Shown: positions 44,457-58,077 of the stretch, in pieces
How the letters are laid out: every line of letters starts with the position of its first letter
How positions within the stretch are numbered: position 1 is the stretch's first letter
Assembly: GCA_021442155.1 (NCBI GenBank)
Contig: JAKCPB010000368.1
Coordinates: 1 to 64,000 of the forward strand
Reading direction: 5' to 3'
From: Cymbidium sinense
Taxonomy: Eukaryota; Streptophyta; Magnoliopsida; Asparagales; Orchidaceae
DNA length: 64,000 nt
Notes under the pieces: model-generated
The model's database searches: none
Seen by the model: the letters and a program-made list of their open reading frames with translations, nothing else
What the model was told of the DNA's origin: nothing
Translations under genes and position numbers: made by a program

Positions 44457-47400
44457 GGGTTTAGGTTTAGGGTTTGGGGTTTGGAGTCTATGGTTTATGG
44501 TTTAGGATTTAGGGTTAGGGTTTAGGGTTTAGCATTTAGGGTTTAGTTTCATTGGTTTAGGGTTTAGCATTTAGGGTATTAGATTTTATGCTTTTGTGGG
44601 TTTATATAGAGATGGTTAGGTTTAGGGTTTGGGTTTAGGGTTTAGGTGTAGGGTTTATGGTTTAGACTTTAGGATTAACATAGGTGCGGTTTAGTGTTGT
44701 AAGAGTTTAGGGTTTAGTTATTTTATTATTTAGGCTTTAGGGTTTAGGATTTTTAATTAAACTTAGTATTTAGGCTAAAATAGTTATTTATTTTATTATT
44801 TTATTTTAGTTTATTTTCTAATTTTATTTAGTTTTATTTTATTTATTTACTTTAGTATTTTTATTTTAGATTAATTTATTTTAGTTTAGGTTTTTTATTT
44901 TATTTTAAGTTTAAGTTTATGTTTAAGTTTTAGTTGAGTTTTATTTTTATTTTTTTTAAGTTTTATTTATTTTAGGTTTAGGATTAGATTTTATTTTATT
45001 TTTAGGTTGTTTTAGGTTTTATTTTAGTTTTTTTTTAGGTTTTATTTTATTTAGGTTTAGGTTTATTTTTAGTGAGTTTTATTTTATTTTATTTTTAGGC
45101 TTAAGTTTTAGGTTTTATTTTAGATTTACTTTTAGGTTTTATTTTAGTTTAGGTTTGGTTTATTTTAGTTTATTTTATTTTATTTAGGTTTAGGTTTAGT
45201 TTATTTTAGGTTTAGGTTTTATTTATTTTAGTTTATTCATTTTAGTTTAAGTTTAGGTTTGTTTTATTATTTTATTATTATTTTATCTTAGTTAAAATTC
45301 TTTTAGTTTAGGGTTTAGGTTTATTTTTTATTTATTTTAGGTTTTAGGTTTATTTTGGATTAGGTTTTATTTAATTTTATTTTAGTTTATTTTAGGGTTA
45401 TTTTATTTTGTTTACATTTAGTTTTATTTTATTTAGTTTTATTTGATTAGTGTAGTTTATGTTTATTTATTTTATTTTAGTTCATTTTATTTTATTTTAT
45501 TTTATTTTATTTAGGTTTAGGTTTAGTTTAGGTTTTATTTTATTTTATTTTATTTTATTTAGGCTTTATTTATTATTTATTTTATTTTAGCTTATTTGGT
45601 TTAGCTCAGTTTTAGTTTAAGGTAGGTTTAGGGTTATGGTTTAAAATAGTTAGTTTAGATTTGGGTTTAGGTTTTAGGGTTTAGGTTTTAAAGCTAGTGT
45701 TTAGGGTTTAGTGGTTTTAGGTTTAGGGTTTAGGGTTTAGGGTCAGGTTTGGTTTAGGTTTGGTTTAGGGTTTTATTTAGTTTGTTTTTAAAATTAAGTA
45801 AACTAGTAGGTTTAGGTTTATTTAGTTTATTTAGTTTATTTTTTGATTTTATTTTATTTTTCTAGTTTAGTTAATTTATTTTAGTTTTATTTATTTTAGT
45901 TTTTTATTTTATTATTTTTTTTAGGATTAGTTTAGTTTATGTTTATTTTTTTTTAGTTTAGTTATTTTATTTTATTTTATAGGTTTAGGTTTTATTTTTT
46001 AATTTTAGGATTAGGTTTAGGTTTTAGGTTTTTATTTTAGTTTCATTTTTAGGTTTTCTATTTTAGTTTAGGTTTAGGTTTATTTTTGGTTTATTTTTTT
46101 ATTTCGTTTGTGGTTTAGGTTTAGGTTTAGGTTTTCTCTCTTTTAGTTAGGTTTATTTTAGTTTAGATTAAATTTTATTTTATTTATTTGAGGTTTTGGT
46201 TTTTTTTAGTTTAGGGTTTAGATTTTTTTTTATAATTTTATTTTTATTTTTAAGTTTAAGTTTTATTTAGTTATTTTATTTTACTAGTTTATTTTATTTT
46301 ATTTTAAGTTTAATTTTATTGTTTAGGTTTTTAGTTTAGTTTATTTTTTATATTATTTTATTAAGTTTATATTTTATTTTATTTTATTTTTATTTAGTTA
46401 TTTTATTAGTTTGTTTTATTTTATTTAATTTTATTTAGTTTAAGTTTTTTATTTATTTATTTTATTTATTTAGTTTGAGTCATTTTTAGGCTTTAGGTTT
46501 TAGAGTTGAGGTTTAGGGTTTTAGGGTTTGGGGTTTAATGTTTAGGGTTTAGGTTTATGGTCATTTGCCTCAGTTTAGGGCTTAGGTTTAAGGTTTAGGG
46601 TTTAGGGTTTGTTAAGTTATTTTATTTTATTTTAGTTTTTTTGGTTGATGTTAGGGTTAGGTTTAGGCTCAGGTCAGTTTAGTTATTTGGGGTTTTGGGT
46701 TTTAGGTTGGGTTTAGGGTAGGGTTTAGGGTTTAGGATATGGGGTTTAGGGTTTAGGATCTTTTAAATTAAGCAAAGTCTAGGTTTAAGTTTATAGTTTA
46801 TTTATTTATTTTATTTATCAGATTATTTATTTTTATTTTATTATTTCTTTTTTATTTTATTTTAGTTTAGTTTATTTATTTTAGTTTATTTTATTTTAGT
46901 TTAATTTTTAGGTTTAGGTTTAGGTTTTAGGTTTTATTTTTAGGTTTATTTCTAGGTTTATTTTTAGTTTTAGCTTTAGGTTTATTTTTAGTTTGTTTAT
47001 CTTATTTTATTTTGCTTAGTTTATTTTAGTTTTAGGTTTATATTTATTTGGGTTTATTTTATTTTAATTTTTTATTTTGGTTTAGGTTTTTTTTGTTTTT
47101 TTTTTAGTTTAGCTTTTTCTTAGTTTAGAATATTTTTAGTTTAGGTTTAATTTTATTTTATTTTGTTTTATTTGAGGTTTTGGTTTTTTTTTAGTTTAGT
47201 ATAGATTTTATATTATTTTATTTATTTTGGTTTAAGTTTTATTTAGTTTTATTTATTTATTAGGTTTATTTTATTTTATTTTAAGTTTAATTTTATTTTG
47301 TTTTAGGTTTTAGTTTAGTTTAGGTTTATTTTATTTTATTTGAAAGTTTTTATTTTTTTATTTTATTTTATTTTAGTTTTAGTTTTATTTTATTTATTTT

Positions 47401-49865
47401 ATTTAGGTTTAAGTTTTTTATTTATTTATTTTATTATTTAGTTTATTTGACTTTAGGTTTCAAAGTTTATTTTAGGTTTAGGTTTAGTTTAAGCATTTAG
47501 TTTATTTAGGTTAGGTTATAGGGTTTTATAGGTTTTGTTTTTTAGGGTGAGGTTTTAGTTTAGGTTTAGTTGTGGCTCATGGTCAATTTAGGGTTTTTGG
47601 TAGGGTCAGTTAGTTGTAGATTTAGGTTTAGGTTTGGTAGAGTTTAGGTTTTTAAATTAAGCAAATTAGTTTTTTTAGGTTTTATTTTTTATTTCTAGGT
47701 TTTATTTTATTTAGTTTATTTTTAATTTTATCATTTAGGTTTAGTTTTATATAGTTTTAGGTTTAGGTTTATTTATTTTTTTAGTTTATTTTATTTCATT
47801 TTGGTTTAGGTTTTTTTTTTGGTTTTATTTATTTATTTTAGGTTTTATTTTAGGTTTATTTTTTTAGGTTTAATCAATTTTATTTTATTTATTTTATTTC
47901 TTTATCATTTGGTTTAATTTAGGATTTTATTTAGGTTTATTTTTTATTTAGTTTAGGTTTTATTTACTTTATTTTTGTTTATATTTTTTATTTTTTTTAG
48001 GTTTAGGTTTATCTAGTTTTTTTAGGTTTAGTTTTATTTCTTTTATTTTATTTAGGTTTCAGTTAATTTTTTTTATTTTATTTTTTTTATTATTTTTTTT
48101 TTTTTGGTTTTATTTAGGTTTAGGTTTTAGGTTTAGGGTTTGGGTTTTATTTTCATTTTAGGCTTTGTGGTTTTTTTAGGCTTTATGGTTTTTTTATGGT
48201 TTAGGTTTTTTTATGAATTTAGTTTTAGTTTTAGATTCATTTTTATTTTATTTTTTTTATTTAGTTTAAGTTTAGGTTTATCTTAGTTAATTTATTTAGT
48301 TTATTAAGTTTAGATTTAGTTGATTTTATTTAATTTTTTTTTAGTTTTTATTTTATTTATTTATTTAGTTTAGTTTTATTTTATTTATTATTTATTTTGT
48401 TTATTTTATTTTATTATTTAGTTTAGTTTAGGTTTATTATTTTAGTTTATGTTTTATTTTTAGGTTTTAGGTTTTTAGGGTTTTTTATTTAGGTTATTTC
48501 TTTTTTTTATTTTTTATTGGGTTTGGGTTGGTTTAGGTTTAGTTGTAGTTAGGTTTGGTTTGGGTTTGTATTTATTTTATATGGTTTAGGGTTTTATTAG
48601 GTAGGTTAGGTTTAGGGTTTAGGGTTTAGGGTTTTAGGGTTTAGTTTTTTGGTTTTTAAATTTTTTATTAGTTTTTAGGTTTATTTTTTTATTTTTTATT
48701 TATTTAGGTTTATTATTTATTTTTTACTAGTTTCTATTTTTGTTTTATTTAATTTAAGTTTTATTTAATTTTAGGTTTTTTATTTTTATAATTTAGGTTT
48801 AGTTTTTATCATTTTATTTATTTTATTTTTTCTTTTAGGTTTAGGTTTATTTTTTTTTATTTTTTATTTATTTTTATTTAAGTTTTATTTTATTTTTGTT
48901 TAGTTTTGTTTTAGGTTTTAGGTTTCATTTAAATTTATATTTTATTTATTTTAGTTTTTAGTTTAGTTTAGTTTTATTTTATTTTAAGTTTTACTATTTT
49001 AGTTTAGGTTTAGTTTTTTTATTTTATTTATTTAGTTTAGGTTTTATTTAGGTTTGGTTTCAATTTTATTTTAGGTTAAGGTTTTATTTATTTTATTTAT
49101 TTTTAATTTATTTTATTTAGGTTTATTTAGTTTAGGTTTTATTTTATTTTTAAGTTTAGGTTTAGGTTTTATTTAATTTAGTTTTATTTTAGTTTTAGGG
49201 TTTAGTTTAGGTTTTTTTTTTTATTTTTTTATTTAGGTTTAGGTTTATTTTTATTTTAGTTTAGTTTATTTTATTTAGGTTTAAGTTTTATTTTATTAGT
49301 TTAGGTTTATTTTGATTTATTTTTTATTTTTAGGTTTTTTATTTTAAGTTTAGGTTTTATTGATTTTATTTTAGTTTATATTTCCATTTATTAGTTTGGT
49401 TTATAATTTATATTTAGGTTTATTTATTTTAGTATAGTTTAGTTTATTTTTATTTTTTTATTTTATTTTAGTTTTTATTTTGTTTAGTTTATTTTTTAAA
49501 TTTATTTTTATTTAGTTTTATTTATAGTTTAGTTGGTTTATTTATTTGGTTTATATTTTAGTTTATTTAGTTTAGGTTTAGGTTTTATTTATTTTATTTT
49601 GGGTTTAGAGGTTTAGGTTTAGTCTTATTTATTTTAGGTCTAGTTTATTTATTTTTATATTTATTTATTTCTTTTATTTATTTGTTTAGGTTTATTTTTT
49701 TATTTAATTTATTTTTTATGTAATTTTATTTTATTTATGACTTATTTATTTTAGTTTATATTTTATTTTTAGTTTAGGTTTTATTTTATTTAGGTTTTAG
49801 GTTTATTATTTTATTTTATATTTATTTAGTTTAGTTTATTTTATTTATTTTATTTAGTTTATTTA
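44457..49865 (+). repeat. Long T-rich telomere-derived tract
   Basis: TTTAGGG remnants at 44,457-44,780 (with TTTATGCTTTTGTGG near 44,585), 45,600-45,780, 46,480-46,760, 47,460-47,640 and 48,590-48,660. The rest is T-rich module DNA with TTTATTTTA, GGTTTAGG and TTTTATTTTATTTTA words. Anchors AAATTAAGTAAACTAGTAGG at 45,788, AAATTAAGCAAA at about 46,768 and 47,654. No gene seen in 5.4 kb. Confidence 0.8.
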
Positions 49866-51270
49866 ACAATATTTAACTTTTAGTGATTTATACAGATTAG
49901 ACACCAAAGAAGGTGAAAGATGTATGTATAAGCCAACCAAAGAGAGGAGAAGTAACCTAGTTCAAGTGAGGTAATTAATGATGAATAAAATGCATTTTAG
50001 AAAAGGATATTGAAAATTGAGGTATTTTGATAAACTTTTCAATGAAGGATCTGAAAGTCATTGATTTTAGCAATAACAGAGAATTTTATTTTAATCATAT
50101 TAAAATCTAAGTTAGAGAAGCTTTAAATAAATTGAAATATGGAAAAATAGTAGACCATGATATTCCAATAAGTGTAAATGTTTAGGAGATCAAGGAATTT
50201 CTTTTACCTTTTAATATTTTTTTTAAAGACTAAAGATGCAGTAGAAAGAGTTTATTGGTTTATATTTAAGAATGGTGATGCACAAGAGTGTGCAAATTAG
50301 AGGAATTAAATTAATGTCATACATTAAAAAATGGGAGAGAGTACTGAGCATAGGTTAATGATACAAAAGTTTCTGCTTGGTTTTATGCCGTAGATCATGG
50401 GATGCTATTTGTTAAGAGGTTTGGAGAAGTATAGAGAAAAGTGGAGGATAACATGATATTTATTGATTTAGAAAGCTTATAACAAAGTTTCAAGAGATGT
50501 TCTTTGGAGAGTTCTAGAAAGAAAGGAGTTAATACTAGTTATATTCAAGTCTGGATATGTATTAGAGCTCTTTTATGTCCAAACACAAGGAGGATTGACA
50601 TTTTCCTATTGGATTACATCAAGGATTTTAAGCCCTTATCTTTTTTTTTTTTTTCTTTTAGTTATGATGATTTTATAATACGCTTTATCATATTCTTATT
50701 TATAAGACTAGTTCCAAGATAAACTTGAATTATGGAGGTCACATTAGTCTAAAGGTTTTCATTAAGTAGATCAAAAGAATATGAAGTGTAATGTCATTAC
50801 AGAAGTTCTTAGTGACATTAGTGTTAGAGGAGGGTTTTAGATATTGAGGCTCTATTTAAAAATGATGGTGTAGATAGATGTTATTTTGAATTCTGGTTGA
50901 AGTGGAGAATGCTTATGTGAGAAAAGTTCCACTAAACTTAATGGGTAGCCGCATCTGATATTAATTCCCAATAAAAGAGAAGCATAAGACAAAGTTAAGT
51001 GTTTTAGAATGAAGATGCTCAGTGGATGAGTGGCTTTTGCAAATGAGGCAAAAAAAGTTAGTTTTAAGATAAGATTAGAGAGTCTATTGGCCACATAAAG
51101 GCTTCCATGACCCTGGGAGAGTAGATGCATTTTCCTATGTTAGAAAGAGAGATAGACATACTTGGTTAAAAAAAAATAACCCAAGATACTGAATTTTAAG
51201 AATTACAATACATAAAGGACTGGAGATGAAGGACTCATGACTACTTAGTGGGATAAAGTATTTTGTTGTT
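49866..51270 (+). mobile_element. RTE LINE fragment with many small deletions, copy R3
   Basis: Collinear with 24,170-25,935 of R1: CTTTTAGTGATTTATACA, CACCAAAGAAGGTGAAAGA, AACTTTTCAATGAAGGATCT, TTTATTGATTTAGA, CAAACACAAGGAGGATT, ATGCTCAGTGGATGAGTGGC, GGGATAAAG and TTTTGTTGTT. It starts abruptly in the linker region and ends at the usual 3' end. Deletions of 1-15 bases are scattered throughout, so no LINE frame is open; the frame at 50,504-50,722 is fortuitous. Same strand as R1 and R2. Confidence 0.88.
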
Positions 51271-52520
51271 TATATTAGGTTTATTTAGATTTATTTTAGT
51301 TTAGATTTATTTTATTTAGTTAATTTTATTTTTAGTTTATTTATCATTTAGTTAATTTTTTAGTTTAGGTTTATTTATATTTAGATTTTAAGAGTTTATT
51401 TTATAGTTTATTTATTGTTTAGGTTTATTTTATATGGTTAGTATTTATTTAGTTTAGATTTTGTTTATTTTATTTTTTTTGGGTTTATTTTTTATATAGG
51501 TTATTTTATAGTTTATTTATATTTAGATTTATTACTTAGTTTATTTTATTTTTTTTAGTTTATTTAGTTTATTTTAATCTTTGGTTTATTTGGGTTGGTT
51601 TATTTTTTTAATAGATTTTTTTATCTTTTAGCTTATTTTATTTTAAGTTTCTTTAGGTTTATTTTGGGTTAGGTTATTTATTATTTTGTTTATTTATCCA
51701 TTGTTTTAAATAATTTTAGGTTTATTTAGGTTTAAATTTTATTTTTGGTTTATTTGTGTTTTATTTTTAAAGTTATATTATTTAGTTTTTTTAGGTTTTA
51801 TTTTATTTATTTATTATTTTAGCTTATTTTTTTTATTTTTAGGTTTCATTTAGTTTTGTGTTTATTTATTTATTTAGTAGATTTTAAAAGTAGGTTTAAG
51901 TTTATTAGCTTATTAATATTTAGTTTACATGTTTGTTTATTTTTTTTATTTTATTTTAGTTTATTTTATTAGGTTTATTTATTTTAGTTTTAGTTTAGTT
52001 TTATTTTATTTTTATTTATAATTTATTTTATGTTTATTAGTTTATTTTATTTTTTATTTATTTTAGTTTGGGTTTTATTTATTTTATTTAGGTTTATTTA
52101 TTTTAAGTTTGTTTCTTAGTTTAGTTAATTTATTTATTAGTTTAGGTTTTATTTATCCTATGCCATTCATTTTTAATAATTTTATTTATTTATTTATTTA
52201 TTTTAGTATTTAGTTTAAATAGGTTTATTTATTCACATTTATTTATTTAATTTTATTTAGCTTATTTTAGGTTTTATTTATTTTAGTTTATTTTATTTTG
52301 TTTATTTTAGTTTAGGTTTATTTTAGGCATTTATTCAGTTTTTAGCCATGTTTATATTTTATTTATTTATTTGTTTTAACTTGTATTTTAGTTTAGCATT
52401 TATTTTTTGTTTATTTTAAGTTTTAGCATTTATTGATTTTTTTTTAGTTTAGGTTAAGATTATTTATTTATTTTATTTTAGTTTATCCGCAAGTTTAAAT
52501 TTAGTATTATCATTTTATTA
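51271..52520 (+). repeat. T-rich tract downstream of R3
   Basis: TTTATTTATTTTA and TTTAGTTTATTTT words with few GGG, the least telomere-like part of the array. No gene. Confidence 0.8.
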
Positions 52521-52970
52521 CATCATTTTATTTATTTAGTAAGATGGTTTGGTCATTAAGTATTAGTTTGTGTTGGTATTCTTGTAGCATGGTATTTTGT
52601 AGTAAGTTTGAAGGATCATTATTAAATTGATTTTTATGATAGTTTAATTTTATGTTTTCTTGTTTATTACACTTAGCACTATTTTACTCTTTCATCCTTT
52701 TAAGTCATTTTTTTATATTTGATTTAGTCTTTAGTGAATGGTTTAAATGATTTAATTAATCCTAAGTTTAGGTTTCACTATTTATTAGTTTAGAATTATT
52801 TATTAAAGATTTATAGATTTATCTATTTTTTTGTTATACATAATATTATTTTAGCAGGTACATGAATATTTATTAAGTGTATGTTTATGTTTATTTTATA
52901 TTTATTTTAGATTGAATTATTTAAACATATTAATTTAGTTTAATTTTATATAGAATGTTTAAATGGGAAC
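52521..52970. other. Transition sequence of unknown nature
   Basis: Mixed AT-rich sequence (for example GTGTTGGTATTCTTGTAGCA) that gradually loses T-rich words. No gene, repeat or RNA recognised. Confidence 0.5.
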
Positions 52971-53576
52971 TGAGGTAATCAAATCCTTCTTGGAGCTAAA
53001 GCCTCTATTCTGGATGTCTAGACTATATACCCATTTGCATTCAAACATATGTAAATTGTATACACATAGAAGTAAGCTCCAAATCATATATTAATCAATT
53101 CAACCACTTAGTCAATTATGAATGCATGCAATTTTAATGTAAAATGGATTTTCATTCACTAATCACATATACATATACATGTGGATATAGGCAAGTATGT
53201 GTCATTGTTAAACTGAGAAGTGAGGTAATCAAATGACCTCCTGGGGCTAACTAAAGCCTCATATTTTGGGATGTCCAGACTATATACTTGCTTTTCTTGG
53301 ACACACATGTATACATAAATGAGGGAAAGAAAATAATGCAAAGATTGTATATTTTTTTTGATTTAATCACTTATATATGAATTAAAGCCTATCCAAATTC
53401 TAATGTTTAAATACATAAGAATGAAACCAAATGGGTATGTGTTGTTGTTAAAATTAGGAAGTGTGGTAATCAAATGACCTCCTTGGGGCTAGCTAAATCC
53501 TCATGTTCCCAGGATGTCCAGACTATATACTCATTACCATTCAATCTTATATAAATCAACACATGAATAGAGGAAA
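52971..53576 (+). repeat. Tandem repeat of about 245 bp, three units
   Basis: Units begin near 52,971, 53,221 and 53,462. Each contains GAGGTAATCAAAT, a CTTGGGGCTA..AAAGCCTC string, GGATGTC(C/T)AGACTATATAC and a stretch with ATATACA/ATAAAT. It lies immediately upstream of the start of block A', at the position where the window's own left end falls in block A. Confidence 0.75.
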
Positions 53577-55900
53577 GAGAACTCAACATTCATACACTTA
53601 TGCTATAAGCACATGCATTTCTTATGTATTCATAACTAACATCATAACACATATTATTATTCATTTATAAGCTTTTGAAAAATACATTTGGATTTAATAG
53701 TAATAATAGCCACAAATATATTAAAAGATGGATTTTATTTTACTTGATTTTGAAAAGATGGATGCATGAATTCAAATGACATACCAAATTTAACATGATT
53801 GGAAAGAGGACTATCAAATATAAGCATGTGATTCATTCAACCAAACTAGTTCTTATGACAATCAAATCAAATAAGATTATTTAAAGTAAACCAAAGCTTT
53901 TTTTATTAATTAAGTTTTGATTTGATTTGATTTAAAGAGGAGAAGAGAAATCATCACTTGTTATTTTAAACCCATTCCCACATTAGTGACATGATTTAAT
54001 TTAAGGAAATGTAATTAAGTTAATTTTATGGGTTAATTAAGTTGAACACTTAATTAGATGAATTAATTACCCTTACCTATGTCACCTTAAAGTAAATAAT
54101 TATGAGCCAACATGATATGCATGGAAAATAAATTTGCAATGATCCTAGGAAATAAAAGGGCCTAAATGCTCATGACTAATAGTTAATTTGATTAAGGGAC
54201 TTAATTAATTCTTATGGTTTTCCCACACATGTGGACTAACCATAATTTCATTAAACTCCTTTTGGTTATTAAATACCCAAAGATCTATGATTTAATTAAT
54301 TAAGGTCTATGTGATTATGATTTCAATTTGGTTAAGTGATTTAATTAAATCGTTAAATCTTAATTAATTTCATTTATAAAAGGGTGAAATGAACTTAGTG
54401 AAAGGGTCCCAACCTTATTTCTTAGTTCACTTACTATTGAACAATGATTAATAAACTTAATTAACCAATTTATTACTTCATGGGATTAATTAATCATTAA
54501 TTAACTTAAAAGAGTAGTTAAGGTTTAATTAGTCAATATTCTAATTAAATGAGAAATAAATCCCAAGAAAATCATGGAGTAGGTCATCCCATTAAATTAA
54601 CCCACAAAATTTTGATTAATCTCAAGTAATTAAAGAGTAATTAATAAATTTTGTAATTAAACTTTTAATTACTATTCAAAATTATTTAAGATCATTTTAA
54701 TTAATTCTCCTTGAAATACCTTTAAAATGAGTATTTATTTGCATTTTTCTTATTTCTCATGATTTTTATGATTTTTATAAGTTTCACCTTTAAAAATAAT
54801 TGTTTACTAAAGCCTAATCCTATTGGCACCACATGGCGTACCGATGCACTTTCCACATGGAGTCAGGAGATTGGCTACTTAAAACTTATCCGACTCAATG
54901 CTTACATGGCACACGAAGTGCTTTCTTCACCATCCATCTCTAAGATCGAGACCTATGATTAATCCCATAGCTTAATAGATTAAATCGGGATTACAGATCT
55001 AATCATAACCGTCCATTCGATCACATGGAATGATGGTGTGATCTAACATCGCAGTGATGGAGAATGGAGTCTACCCACCATTGCTCACTTGATCCAAGCT
55101 TACCCAGCAATCAACCCAAAAGGATCCCACCTTCATGACGTTGATCAGGGGATCCAATTCATAATCACAAGATGTTCTCTTCAAAAACTCCAACCCATTT
55201 TGACTAAGGATTGATTTTGGAAGCATTTGTTGGAGCTCAAGACCAGTAGCTAGAACGATTGATGAAGCTTTATCTAGTGGAGACGAAGCCCTGTTGAGAA
55301 GTAATTGGATCAATTCCTCAATGTTTGTTCTAAAGGCCATGAACTGATGATTTGGTGCTTAGCTTTAATTAAAATCCCACCTTCAGTGCTCAGGAAGCTT
55401 GGTAGATGATTTGTTCTCATGAGGCTAGGAAGGTGTAAAGTTAATTTGAGTTTGATGGAGAAATGGGAGAGTTAGGTCAAATGGGAGTGTCCTATTTCAA
55501 GATGGATGGAATGGCATTTGATCGAGGAATGAGCTTGGGAGCTGGGAATGGCTCTAGCTCATCTTGGGTAGAAGGTGAGAAATGATTTTGTGTATGTGTT
55601 TGAGTGGAAAGGGGGGGTGTATACCCCTTCATCTTGATCGATGGGATGCTTTGGCATCTAATTGTCCACCATCTCACAGTCGTGGTTGGAGGAGGTGAGT
55701 TAGGCTTTGGTTGAAGGTGTGGAGGTGGGTGGCAAGGAAAATCATGGGTGTCCTATGGGTTTCAAATGCTCCAATGGGGAGGTGATTTCACCTCCCATGG
55801 GTCTCAACCCAACCACCCCTTGGGTCAAGTTGGGCAATGTCCTAGTGCTTAGTGGACCGAGAACACCAAGTGGCCAAGGAATGGAAATGACCACTTACAT
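53577..55900 (+). repeat. 5' non-coding module, block A'
   Basis: Direct counterpart of 1-2,340, starting with GAGAACTCAAC and keeping order throughout (TTAATTAA-rich part to about 54,740, then the CCACATGG/ATCCGACTCAA part and GTATACCCCTTCATCTTGATCG). It is shortened by many small deletions. No gene is supported; frames at 54,759-54,962 and 55,071-55,340 lack recognisable products. Confidence 0.65.
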
Positions 55901-57590
55901 GGGTGATTTGTCTCATGATGCCCTTGACCTAAAGTAGAATGATCATTTAGCATTAGATTTGATTTGGGCAGATTTGAAATGAGCCAAAAGTGGGTTAGCC
56001 CAAATTTCAAGTCAATTGGAGTTGATTTGGTTAGGCTTGGCTCAATTTGACTCATTTAGGTCAAATTGGGTTAGGTTGGCTCAAGTAGACCAATTGGTCA
56101 AATTGGGTGAAGTTCATATGATCATTTGGGATGTTATGGTTAAATTGGTTTGGTTTAGTTTGGCTAAGATTTTATTTTGGCTCATTTGAGTTCATTTGGG
56201 TCAAATTAAGTTGACCAATTTGACTAAATTTGCCAAATTTTTCTTGGGTTGGTGTTGGTTTGGGTTTAGTTGACCAATTGAAGATGATTGTTGGCTTTGG
56301 TTTCAATTAATTTGGATTTTGATTTAGGCCAACTTGAACCTTTAGGTCAATTTGGGCTAAGGTAAATTGATTCAATTGGGTCCAATCATGGTTTTGGTCA
56401 AGTTCAACAATCAATTTGGAATGAACTTGAGCCATTGGTTGTAATCAATTTGGTTTATATTTTGATTTGACCCAATTTGGTCTTTTAGTCAATTTCAACT
56501 CAAGAGGGCCAATTGGGTTTGGTTTGACTCAATTCAAGGTTAAGTCATATTCAAATATTGATTTTGATTTAGTATGAATCATTGATTTCAAAGGATTTGG
56601 CTTAGTTGTAATTTGGCTAGTTTGGTTACATGTGGGTTAGGGGATTGACTTGGTTTGACCCAATTTGTACAACTGATCTACCTTGAGTTATCAATAATCA
56701 TGATGGGAGATTTTGATGGGCTTAGTTCAATCCAATTTGGGTAGGATTAAAACTTGGCTCAAATAGGTCAAATTGGCTATGGGTCAAGTGGACCAATTGG
56801 GTTTAGTTGGCTTTATTTTGGGTTGAGTTTGATTTAGTTGAGTTTATATATGGATTTGGGATTGATATATAAATTCAATTGTAATAACAAATGGGTTTTG
56901 GTTCATTTGAACATTTCAAGTCAAAAAGGTTAAGTTGGGTTTGACTTGGGTTGATTTTGGTTAGGCTTGATGACTGTAGATTTTATTTATATTTATGAAT
57001 ATGATTGAAGGTATGATTGATTCATGAGAAAATCAATTGAATTTATGTTTTGGAATGAAGTAATTTGGCTAAGTCCATGGAGTAGGTTCATGAGGCTTAT
57101 GTTTTGATTTTGATTTGGTTTGATTTAGTTTGATTTAGTTTTGATATTTTTCATTTAAATTTGTGAAGATGATTGAAAATATGATTGGTGAGAAAATTGA
57201 GTTTGACTTGATTTGGAGTAAGATTTGGCTAAATCCATGCAATAGGTCATATGACTTAGGAAGGGTTTTGATTTAATTTGATTTGGTTTTGATTTAGTTT
57301 TGATCATTTGAGTGTAGATTTGATTTATATTTAGGAAGATGATTGAAGATATAAATTTATATGTGAAAATCAATTGATTTTGGATTGATTTATTAAGATT
57401 TGGCTAAGTCCATGGGATAGGGCAGAAGGGGGTTTCAAGTTTGGATTTGATCATGGGCTTCAATCATTTGGTTTTGGAATTTGGGTTTTGGATTTGAATT
57501 TGATGTTTGAATTGAACTTGAGGTATGGTTTGAGAAGGTGAACATGGATTAGATTTTGGTTAGGTAGGTGGATTATCCTAATCCTTAGGC
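55901..57590 (+). repeat. T/G-rich internal repeat region, block A'
   Basis: Counterpart of 2,341-4,270 with a single copy of the 249-bp unit. Includes the three ~175-bp tandem units at about 56,977, 57,151 and 57,315, ending near 57,440. No gene. Confidence 0.65.
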
Positions 57591-58077
57591 ATAACCTAAT
57601 CTTATGGTTAACCCTTCTAAGTCTTTAGGCTTAGGTTAAGTGTTTAATTTTTAGAAGTGTCTTATAACTGGGAAGTCTTAGGTTCAGAAGACTCTAAGTC
57701 TAAGATGGGAAGATTGAATCACACTCAAAAGTGAGGACAACAAGCCTTAGCTCCATAGTGTCGCCTTGGAGATAGATGATTTGAAGATCAAGCAAGTTTC
57801 ACATTATGAAACATCTTTCAACACTTTGCTTGGAGACCATGGATACATGAGAACAACATAGTTCCATCCTCTACACCAGTGTATGAAGTTTGTGAGAGGT
57901 GGGATCATCTATTATCAAAGGAGATCTCAAACCATTTACGTTCATGAGGTCAAGATATATGATGCCTTACTACCTCCCTCAAAATCAAGAAGTCTATTCT
58001 CATGAACTTGGCCAAAGTTTAAAAAAAAAGAAAAAGAAAAAGAAAAAAAGAGAAAATGAAAAAAAAAATAAAAGGGG
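57591..58077 (+). other. Pre-pol spacer with purine tract, block A'
   Basis: Counterpart of 4,271-4,809. The A/G-only tract is at 58,020-58,077. The frame over 57,899-58,081 only crosses this tract. Confidence 0.5.

Noticed and set aside
50504..50722. 72-codon plus-strand frame
   Set aside because: It crosses LINE fragment R3 in the wrong frame.
12651..52520. A true chromosome end
   Set aside because: TTTAGGG is degenerate, interrupted by genes fragments and mobile elements, and continues into other DNA on both sides, so it is interstitial.
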